A stretch of DNA of 6,233 bases from the NCBI GenBank assembly GCA_946482335.1, contig CAMLRG010000268.1:1-6233 (forward strand), read 5' to 3'. The notes beneath the pieces were generated by a model. The model was given only the letters and a program-made list of their open reading frames with translations. It was not told the DNA's origin and did no database searches. Positions 1 through 5,079 of this stretch are shown here, one piece after another. Both the position numbers and the translations under genes were made by a program. The stretch is from an uncultured Duganella sp. (GTDB taxonomy: Bacteria > Pseudomonadota > Gammaproteobacteria > Burkholderiales > Burkholderiaceae). The first letter of the stretch is position 1, and every line of letters starts with the position of its first letter.

Positions 1-814
1 CGACGCGCCGCACCAGGCCGAGCGCCGCACGCGACTGCTGCTCGGCGCCCGCCAGGTCGCCCTGGCGTGCCTGCTCGACCGCCAGCCCCAGCATCGCCTC
101 CGCTTCCAGCAGCCTGGAGCCGGCCAGCCCGGCCTGTACGCGCATGGCGGCATAATGCTCCGCGGCCAGCTTGTAGTGGCCGCCGGCGCGGTAAGCGAAG
201 GCCAGGCCCTGGTTGGCATACATCAGCGCGCGCGGGTCGCGGCTGCTGCGTGCGATGTCCATCGTCTGCATCGCCATTTCCATCGATTGCTGCATCATGT
301 CATAGCGGTGGTACATCATCGCCATGCGCAGCAAGGCTTCCCCGAGCAGGTCGGGACGGTTGACGCCCTTCAGCAATTCCACACTGTGTTTGGCCGCCGT
401 CAGCATGTCGCCGATGCGGGCCGAATAGACCGACGTGAAAAACAGCGTCAATTCCGCCTCCGCCTGGCCGACGCGGTCGCCGCTGCGCGCTGCCAGTTGC
501 AGGGCTTGCCGCGCATGCCGTTCCGCGTCAACCGTGCGCGCCATGTTCGCCTCAGTGCGCGCCAACAGGTTTAAAGCCAGGATCTGGTCGGCGGGGGTGG
601 CAGCGGCCGGCAGTGCGTCCAGCAAACGCTGCGCGCGCGCGAACGACAGGGGCACATCGTTCTCGGCCAGCTGGCGGGTCTGCGCGACCTGGCGCTGCCA
701 GGCCGCGAGATCGCCATGGCCGGCGGCGCCGGCGGCGCTGAACAGGCCGAAGGCGAGCACGCCCGCCAGCGGCCGGCGCAGCCTGGGGAAATTGGACGGT
801 GGATTCAGCAGCAT
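1..814 (-). CDS. Exported TPR-like helical-repeat protein, N-terminal part (C-terminus outside window)
   Basis: The minus strand is open from an ATG at 814 to the left edge, giving 271 residues without a stop. Residues 13-32 look like a signal peptide: RLRR, a hydrophobic run (PLAGVLAFGLF), then small residues (SAAGAAG) suitable for cleavage near residue 31. The rest is all-helical, with Ala/Leu-rich antiparallel pairs resembling degenerate tetratricopeptide repeats (for example residues 94-110, 132-150, 196-225 and 234-265). Residues 164-185 are strikingly methionine-rich. Only a weak GAG Shine-Dalgarno-like triplet precedes the ATG, and no in-frame ATG lies just upstream. Signal peptide plus periplasmic TPRs is a known N-terminal design of membrane diguanylate cyclases and sensor kinases, with a membrane segment and a GGDEF or kinase domain following. 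That output domain would lie off the left edge, so the function is open. The gene is divergent from cheW. Confidence 0.8.
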   Translation of the reverse strand, partial: MLLNPPSNFPRLRRPLAGVLAFGLFSAAGAAGHGDLAAWQRQVAQTRQLAENDVPLSFARAQRLLDALPAAATPADQILALNLLARTEANMARTVDAERHARQALQLAARSGDRVGQAEAELTLFFTSVYSARIGDMLTAAKHSVELLKGVNRPDLLGEALLRMAMMYHRYDMMQQSMEMAMQTMDIARSSRDPRALMYANQGLAFAYRAGGHYKLAAEHYAAMRVQAGLAGSRLLEAEAMLGLAVEQARQGDLAGAEQQSRAALGLVRRV

Positions 815-864
815 ACGGAAGGATTTCTCACGATCGCCATCTTCGCCAAATCCGCCACTGTGGC

Positions 865-891
865 ATATCAGGCATTCCTGATAATCCAGTA
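865..891 (-). promoter_or_regulatory. Promoter-like motif upstream of the TPR gene
   Basis: On the minus strand, TACT (888-891) is followed after exactly 15 bases by CCTGATAT (865-872), about 50 bases before the ATG. The layout resembles a sigma-28 (FliA) promoter, whose E. coli consensus is TAAA-N15-GCCGATAA, but the match is partial (2 of 4 and 5 of 8). The case rests mainly on recurrence of the same layout before cheW and before the PAS receptor gene. It overlaps the inverted repeat at 866-883. Confidence 0.35.
866..883. repeat. Perfect inverted repeat, possible operator
   Basis: TATCAGG-CATT-CCTGATA is a perfect 7+7 inverted repeat with a 4-base centre. It lies in the 197-bp space between the divergent TPR gene and cheW, 52 bases upstream of the TPR start and about 130 bases upstream of the cheW start. 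Its left arm, read on the minus strand, is also the -10-like part of the promoter candidate for the TPR gene. A dimeric regulator bound here could therefore control that gene. No T-tract follows, so a terminator is unlikely. Confidence 0.4.
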
Positions 892-926
892 AGGATTCGC
901 GCGTCGACGGTGGATCAGGAAATCCC

Positions 927-953
927 TACCAGCAAATCAAGATTGGCTGATAT
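927..953 (+). promoter_or_regulatory. Promoter-like motif upstream of cheW
   Basis: TACC (927-930), a 15-base gap and GCTGATAT (946-953) lie about 58 bases before the cheW GTG start. The second element matches the FliA -10 consensus GCCGATAA at 6 of 8 positions; the first matches TAAA at only 2 of 4. Spacing and core are shared with the motifs upstream of the TPR gene and the PAS receptor gene. A flagellar sigma factor would suit a chemotaxis operon. No good sigma-70 pair was found nearby. Confidence 0.35.
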
Positions 954-999
954 TGCGAATTGGAAAAGATTGTTAACTTTCGCGAACTATGCACATGCG

Positions 1000-1005
1000 A
1001 AAGGA
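1000..1005 (+). promoter_or_regulatory. Ribosome binding site deciding the cheW GTG start
   Basis: AAAGGA ends 6 bases before the GTG at 1012. An ATG at 1007 is only one base from this site and reads Met-Thr-stop, so it cannot be the cheW start. The spacing, plus the onset of CheW homology about 24 residues later, supports GTG 1012. Confidence 0.7.
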
Positions 1006-1011
1006 CATGAC

Positions 1012-1524
1012 GTGACCATCCCATCAACCACGGCGGACAACGCCGCACCGGGCGCAAGCGCCGGGACGCCATCGAAACCGCTCGAGTTCCTGGCCTTCAC
1101 CCTCGGCCGGGAGGAATACGGCATCGATATCCAGCAGGTGCAGGAGTTGCGCGGCTACGATGCGGTGACCCGCATCGCCAATGCGCCGGACTATATCAAG
1201 GGCGTGGTCAACCTGCGCGGCACCATCGTGCCCATCCTCGATATGCGGCTCAAGCTCAAACTCGGCACCCCGGCCTACGACCAGTTCACGGTGGTCATCA
1301 TCCTCAACGTGGCCGGCCGCACCATGGGCATGGTGGTCGACAGCGTGTCGGACGTGACCACCCTGGCGCCGGAACAGATCAAGCCCGCCCCACCCATGGG
1401 CAGCGCGCTGGACATCGATTATGTGACCGGCCTGGGCACGGTCGACGACCGCATGCTGATCCTGGTCGATATCGACCAACTGATGGCCAGCCCGGACATC
1501 GGGCTGCTCGACGCGGCGGCTTGA
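1012..1524 (+). CDS. cheW: CheW chemotaxis coupling protein
   Basis: This 170-residue cytoplasmic adaptor links receptor tips to the histidine kinase CheA in chemoreceptor arrays. The sequence follows E. coli CheW closely: [17 protein letters not shown] at residues 29-45, [18 protein letters not shown] at 53-70, an EQIKPAPPM segment at 121-129, and [12 protein letters not shown] followed by a GLLDAAA end. V43, E45 and R69 correspond to E. coli V36, E38 and R62, known to matter for receptor and kinase contacts. A Ser/Thr/Ala/Gly-rich tail of about 22 residues precedes the fold. The start is GTG, chosen for its AAAGGA site; the frame stays open further upstream but has no in-frame ATG after 799 and does not look like CheW there. 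It lies 32 bases ahead of an MCP gene on the same strand, so the two are probably co-transcribed. No cheA is in view, so this may be an auxiliary CheW or the edge of a larger che locus. Confidence 0.96.
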   Translation: MTIPSTTADNAAPGASAGTPSKPLEFLAFTLGREEYGIDIQQVQELRGYDAVTRIANAPDYIKGVVNLRGTIVPILDMRLKLKLGTPAYDQFTVVIILNVAGRTMGMVVDSVSDVTTLAPEQIKPAPPMGSALDIDYVTGLGTVDDRMLILVDIDQLMASPDIGLLDAAA

Positions 1525-1556
1525 CGCGTTCCTCCCATATCGGACAAGAAGAAGAC

Positions 1557-3233
1557 ATGAAATTTGCAAACCTGAACATCGGCACCCGCCTCGGCATCGG
1601 CTTTGCCGCCATCCTCCTCCTGTTGGCCGCGGTGGTCGGCATCGGCATGGGCCGCCTGTCCGCCCTGAACGACAACGTGGTCGAGTTCGCGGACGAGCGC
1701 CTGCCGAAAGTGCAGATGTCCAGCGATTGGATCATCGCCATGCTGCAAACCGCGCGCCACACCCGCAATATGCTGATCCTGGACGACCCGGAAAAGGTCA
1801 AGGCCGAGATCAAGGGCGCCATGAAGCTGAAGCAGCAGCGCAAGGAATACATGGAAGCGCTGCAAATGAGCATCACCAGCCCGGAGGGCAAGGCCGTGCT
1901 GCAAAAAGTCCTCGATACCCGCGCCATCTATACCCCGTTCGAGGACAAGTACCTGGAACTGGTGGGCGAAGGCAAGTTGGCAGAGGCCAAGGTCGTGCTG
2001 CTGGAGCAGGCCCGCCCGACACAGCTGGCCTACATCGATGCGCTGTACAAGCTGGTCGCCTATCAAATGGACCAGGCCAAACAAGCGTCGATCGCGGCGC
2101 AGGCAGACTACCATACGGGCCGCGACCTGATGGCCGGCCTGCTGGCCGGCGCCCTGCTGATCGGGATCGGCTACGCCTACTACGTCACCCGCTCCATCAC
2201 CCGCCCGATCGCGACCGCACTCGAGGTGGCCCAGACCGTGGCCTCCGGCGACCTGACCAGCCGCATCGAAGTCAGCAGCCGGGATGAAACCGGCCAACTG
2301 CTGCAAGCCCTGAAGAACATGAACGACAACCTGCTCGGCATCGTCGGCCAGGTGCACCAGGGCACCTCGACCATTGCAGCGGCTGCGGGGCAGATCGCGT
2401 CCGGCAATCAGGACTTGTCCTCGCGCACCGAACAGCAGGCCGGCTCGCTGGAGGAAACCGCCTCCTCGATGGAGGAACTGACCGCCACGGTGCGCCAGAA
2501 TGCGGACAATGCGCGCCAGGCCAACCACCTGGCGGCGGCGGCGTCGGAAGTGGCGCGCAAGGGTGGCGACGTGGTGGCGCAAGTGGTGGACACCATGGGT
2601 TCGATCAACGCGTCGGCCAACAAGATTTCCGACATCATCGGCGTCATCGACGGCATCGCCTTCCAGACCAATATCCTGGCGCTGAACGCGGCCGTGGAAG
2701 CGGCGCGCGCCGGCGAGCAGGGACGCGGCTTTGCCGTCGTGGCGTCGGAAGTGCGCAACCTGGCGCAGCGCAGTGCCGCCGCCGCCAAGGAAATCAAGCT
2801 CCTGATCGGCGACTCGGTGGACAAGGTCGAAGCCGGCAGCAAGCTGGTCGACCAGGCCGGCGCCACGATGGGCGACATCGTCGCCGGCATCGCGCGCGTG
2901 ACCGACATCATGGCCGAGATCACGGCGGCCAGCGCGGAGCAGAGCGCCGGCATCGAGCAAGTCAACCAGGCCATCGGCCAGATGGACCAGGTGACGCAGC
3001 AAAATGCCGCGCTGGTGGAGGAAGCGGCCGCCGCCGCCGCCTCGCTGCAGGACCAGGCCGGCCAGCTGATGCAAGCGGTGGGCCGCTTCAAGCTGGCCGA
3101 CGGCGACCGCCCTGGCGGCAGTGCGACGCTGCAGCAGCGCTATGGCCACGCCGCGCCGCCCGCGCCACAGGCGGCGCCGGTGAAGATGCTGGCCCGGCAA
3201 GCAGCCGCTAGCGAAGAGTTCGAAATCTTCTGA
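1557..3233 (+). CDS. Methyl-accepting chemotaxis protein with four-helix-bundle periplasmic sensor
   Basis: This inner-membrane chemoreceptor has 558 residues, the usual Tsr/Tar-type size. In order: a short cytoplasmic start, TM1 at about 12-31, a helical periplasmic domain at about 32-190 of 4HB_MCP type, TM2 at about 191-210, a HAMP domain at about 211-263, and the signalling hairpin at about 270-510. The CheA/CheW-binding tip (residues 365-406, including [18 protein letters not shown]) is canonical and Tsr-like, with no length change seen. By alignment from memory with Tsr, adaptation sites fall at Q293, E300, E307 and E489, so one is encoded as Gln. A Pro/Ala/Gln-rich linker (about 511-553) ends in EFEIF, which resembles the CheR/CheB tether (NWETF in E. 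coli). The ligand cannot be inferred. ATG 1557 is preferred to TTG 1521 because [13 protein letters not shown] is the usual start of this family; the GAAGAAG site ahead of it is modest. Probably co-transcribed with cheW. Confidence 0.95.
   Translation: MKFANLNIGTRLGIGFAAILLLLAAVVGIGMGRLSALNDNVVEFADERLPKVQMSSDWIIAMLQTARHTRNMLILDDPEKVKAEIKGAMKLKQQRKEYMEALQMSITSPEGKAVLQKVLDTRAIYTPFEDKYLELVGEGKLAEAKVVLLEQARPTQLAYIDALYKLVAYQMDQAKQASIAAQADYHTGRDLMAGLLAGALLIGIGYAYYVTRSITRPIATALEVAQTVASGDLTSRIEVSSRDETGQLLQALKNMNDNLLGIVGQVHQGTSTIAAAAGQIASGNQDLSSRTEQQAGSLEETASSMEELTATVRQNADNARQANHLAAAASEVARKGGDVVAQVVDTMGSINASANKISDIIGVIDGIAFQTNILALNAAVEAARAGEQGRGFAVVASEVRNLAQRSAAAAKEIKLLIGDSVDKVEAGSKLVDQAGATMGDIVAGIARVTDIMAEITAASAEQSAGIEQVNQAIGQMDQVTQQNAALVEEAAAAAASLQDQAGQLMQAVGRFKLADGDRPGGSATLQQRYGHAAPPAPQAAPVKMLARQAAASEEFEIF
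2634..2771 (+). repeat. Receptor-tip repeat, copy 1 (inverted partner at 3643-3780)
   Basis: These 138 bases encode the signalling tip of the four-helix-bundle receptor. By hand alignment they match the reverse complement of 3643-3780 at 127 of 138 positions (92%), mostly with third-position differences. The partners are 871 bases apart and inverted. Bases 2643-2701 also match 6175-6233 in direct orientation at 57 of 59 positions. Confidence 0.85.
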
Positions 3234-3236
3234 TCC

Positions 3237-3263
3237 GACCCCGGCCCAGCGGGTCGCCGGGTC
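3237..3263. terminator. GC-rich hairpin between convergent genes, possible bidirectional terminator
   Basis: GACCCCGGC (3237-3245) can pair with GCCGGGTC (3256-3263), leaving one bulged C and a 10-base loop. It fills the 28-base gap between the convergent receptor genes and overlaps the stop codon of the minus-strand gene. Neither side carries a run of T residues, so intrinsic termination is uncertain. Confidence 0.35.
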
Positions 3264-4872
3264 AGGCGGACAGGCGTGTCGCCTGGCGCCGCACTGCCGG
3301 CGCAGCCCCCTCCGCGGTCAGTTTGAAGGAATCGACCAGTTGCGCCAGATGCAGCGCCTGGTTCTGCATGGCCTGCGCGGCGGCGGCCGACTGCTCGACC
3401 AGCGCCGCATTTTCCTGCGTGACGTCATCCATCCGGCTGACGGCCCGGCTGACCAGTTCGATCCCATGCCGCTGCTCCTCACTGGCCGCTGAGATGTCGG
3501 CCATATAGCCGGCCACCTGCTGCACCGAGGCGACGATTTCTTCCATCGTCCGGCCCGCGGTGCCGACCAGTCCGCTGCCGGCTTCCACCTTGTCCACCGC
3601 ATTGCCGATCAGCGCCTTGATTTCTTTCGCCGCCTCGGCCGAGCGCTGCGCCAGGCTGCGCACTTCACTGGCCACGACGGCAAAGCCGCGGCCCTGCTCG
3701 CCCGCGCGCGCCGCTTCCACGGCTGCGTTCAGTGCCAGGATATTGGTCTGGAACGCGATGCCATCGATGACGCCGATGATGTCGACGATCTTGTGCGAGC
3801 TTTCGCGGATCGAGGCCATGGTGCCCACCACCTGGTCTACCGCCGCGCCGCCCCGGGCTGCGAGGGCGGAAGCGCCGGCGACCAGACGGTCGGCCTCGCG
3901 CGCATTGTCCGCGTTCTGTTTCACGGTGCCAGTCAATTCTTCCATCGAAGCGGCCGTTTCCTGCAGCGAACTGGCCTGTGATTCGGTGCGCGCTGACAGG
4001 TCGGTATTACCGGCTGCGATCTCGCGCGCACCATGGTTGACCACGCCCGTCGACTCCTTGATCTTCCCGACCAGCAGCTTCACATTGGTTTGCAGGACGC
4101 GCAGCGACTGCACCAGCCGGGTATGCTCGTCATTGCCCTCCGCCGCGATCTTGCCGGACAGGTCGCCGGCGCTCATGCGTTCGATGTCCTGCCGGACGCG
4201 TTCCAGCGGCGCCACGGTGGCGCGGTCGAGCGCGTAGCCGAATATCCCAGCCGACAATATCCCGGCCACGCATGCCGCACCCGCCCAGGCATCGATGGGC
4301 GCAGCCCCGCGCGCCAGGCAGGCCAGCAGCGCCGCGAACAGCAGTACCGGCACGCTGGAAAAGAGCACGATGCGGCTGCGGATCGAGATGCGGGCCGCCG
4401 CCCGCACGCGCTGGGCCAGCGAACGGCCCACCACGGCGCCCTCGCGCACCTCCAGCCGTGTGCTGCCACGGCGGATTTCGCGGTAAGCCTGCTCGGCCGC
4501 GGCCACCTGCTCCCGGCTCGGCTTGACCCGCACTGAGGTATAGCCGACCACTTTGCCGTTCTCCAGCATCGGTGCAGCGTTTGCTTCGACCCAATAATGG
4601 TCGCCGTTCTTGCAGCGGTTCTTGACCAGTCCAGTCCAGGCTTTGCCACTTTTGATGGTGCGCCAGAAATCGGCAAACGCTTCCGCCGGCATGTCCGGAT
4701 GGCGCACGATATTCTGCGGCGCTCCCAGCAATTCATCTGCCGAGAATCCGCTGATGTTGATGAAGTCCTGGTTGACATACGTGATGTTGCCCTGCAAATC
4801 CGTCTCGGAGACGACGGTTTCATGGTCGTTCAGGATGTATTCGACATTCGTCACTGGCAAATTGCTCCGCAT
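3262..4872 (-). CDS. Aer-like PAS-domain chemoreceptor (putative aerotaxis/redox receptor)
   Basis: This 536-residue receptor has its sensor in the cytoplasm. Residues 1-120 form a PAS domain aligning almost without gaps to E. coli Aer: [23 protein letters not shown] (54-62) and [13 protein letters not shown]34, R57, H58, D60 and W79 fall at the same numbers as the Aer FAD-site residues, so a flavin redox sensor is likely. Aer's KNRRKNG reads KNRCKNG here, putting a cysteine at 87. Hydrophobic segments at about 168-187 and 192-214 form a membrane hairpin with a very short periplasmic turn. HAMP (about 215-268) and a signalling hairpin (about 275-518) with a canonical tip (about 370-411) follow. 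Methylation-type positions are S298, E305, E312 and Q494 by comparison with Tsr. There is no C-terminal pentapeptide; the protein ends ATRLSA. Its GGGGAG ribosome site (4879-4884) lies 6 bases before the ATG. It is convergent with the preceding MCP and divergent from the Cache receptor gene. Confidence 0.94.
   Translation of the reverse strand: MRSNLPVTNVEYILNDHETVVSETDLQGNITYVNQDFINISGFSADELLGAPQNIVRHPDMPAEAFADFWRTIKSGKAWTGLVKNRCKNGDHYWVEANAAPMLENGKVVGYTSVRVKPSREQVAAAEQAYREIRRGSTRLEVREGAVVGRSLAQRVRAAARISIRSRIVLFSSVPVLLFAALLACLARGAAPIDAWAGAACVAGILSAGIFGYALDRATVAPLERVRQDIERMSAGDLSGKIAAEGNDEHTRLVQSLRVLQTNVKLLVGKIKESTGVVNHGAREIAAGNTDLSARTESQASSLQETAASMEELTGTVKQNADNAREADRLVAGASALAARGGAAVDQVVGTMASIRESSHKIVDIIGVIDGIAFQTNILALNAAVEAARAGEQGRGFAVVASEVRSLAQRSAEAAKEIKALIGNAVDKVEAGSGLVGTAGRTMEEIVASVQQVAGYMADISAASEEQRHGIELVSRAVSRMDDVTQENAALVEQSAAAAQAMQNQALHLAQLVDSFKLTAEGAAPAVRRQATRLSA
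3643..3780 (-). repeat. Receptor-tip repeat, copy 2 (inverted partner at 2634-2771)
   Basis: These bases encode the signalling tip of the PAS receptor. They match copy 1 at 127 of 138 positions when reverse complemented, and the shared protein motif is nearly identical. The nucleotide identity includes many unconstrained third positions, although strong GC codon bias accounts for part of that. Confidence 0.85.
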
Positions 4873-4878
4873 CGTTGG

Positions 4879-4884
4879 CTCCCC
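4879..4884 (-). promoter_or_regulatory. Ribosome binding site of the PAS receptor gene
   Basis: Read on the minus strand, GGGGAG stands 6 bases before the ATG at 4872. It is the strongest Shine-Dalgarno match in the window and fixes the start; an ATG at 4886, just ahead of the site, is in another frame. Confidence 0.75.
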
Positions 4885-4952
4885 ATTTCATGGATGCGAT
4901 TGGCCGGCGGCCAACCAAAATGGGCGAAGGTAGCAGCGCGCTGGAGCGCGCG

Positions 4953-4979
4953 CTATCAGGGTTTCCTTGAAATGAGGTA
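4953..4979 (-). promoter_or_regulatory. Promoter-like motif upstream of the PAS receptor gene
   Basis: On the minus strand, TACC (4976-4979), a 15-base gap and CCTGATAG (4953-4960) lie about 80 bases before the ATG. The layout and the CTGATA core are the same as upstream of cheW and the TPR gene. It is a partial match to a sigma-28 promoter (2 of 4 and 5 of 8). Confidence 0.35.
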
Positions 4980-4997
4980 AGACATTCCCTATTGGAC

Positions 4998-5021
4998 GAT
5001 TTCGGAATTTCCTGATTTCGG
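4998..5021. repeat. Short direct repeat with internal palindrome upstream of the Cache receptor gene
   Basis: GATTTCGG occurs at 4998-5005 and again at 5014-5021, a 16-base period. GGAA-T-TTCC (5004-5012) sits across the gap. The block lies 59-82 bases upstream of the TTG start and would suit a regulator-binding site. It is short, so chance is possible. Confidence 0.3.
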
Positions 5022-5029
5022 CAGCGGCC

Positions 5030-5056
5030 AAAAATTCGTAGACTCGCTGCCGCAAA
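5030..5056 (+). promoter_or_regulatory. Weak sigma-28-like promoter candidate for the Cache receptor gene
   Basis: AAAA (5030-5033), a 15-base gap and GCCGCAAA (5049-5056) match TAAA-N15-GCCGATAA at 3 of 4 and 6 of 8 positions, about 23 bases before the start codon. The central AT of the -10 is missing, and the element lacks the CTGATA core seen before the other three units. TTGAAA (4967-4972) is a possible -35 for another sigma factor, without a good partner. Confidence 0.2.
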
Positions 5057-5066
5057 ATAACGATAC

Positions 5067-5071
5067 AGGGA
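5067..5071 (+). promoter_or_regulatory. Ribosome binding site deciding the TTG start of the Cache receptor
   Basis: AGGGA ends 8 bases before TTG 5080. The frame upstream back to the stop at 4978-4980 holds no ATG, and the next in-frame ATG is about 50 codons into the protein, past the first membrane segment. Confidence 0.65.
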
Positions 5072-5079
5072 ATATAAAA

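Noticed and set aside
67..881. Three overlapping plus-strand open frames of 98-148 codons near the left edge
   Set aside because: The minus strand has one continuous frame with a signal peptide and helical repeats; the plus frames are Arg/Ala/Pro-rich shadows of it.
799..1011. N-terminal extension of CheW to an upstream ATG at 799
   Set aside because: It would overlap the start of the divergent gene, span the control region and add 71 residues unlike any CheW, while a well-placed ribosome site serves GTG 1012.
1521..1556. TTG 1521 as start of the first receptor, overlapping the cheW stop
   Set aside because: The 12 extra residues are hydrophilic and unlike MCP N-termini; ATG 1557 gives the usual MKF...IGTRLG start and is a stronger codon.
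1419..3200. 593-codon open frame on the minus strand opposite cheW and the first receptor gene
   Set aside because: The opposite strand carries unmistakable CheW and MCP sequence; the antisense product is His/Arg/Gly-rich low-complexity sequence typical of third-position GC bias.
4597..4980. Plus-strand open frame of 127 codons opposite the PAS domain and upstream region
   Set aside because: It is antisense to a PAS domain matching Aer residue for residue, so it is a shadow frame.
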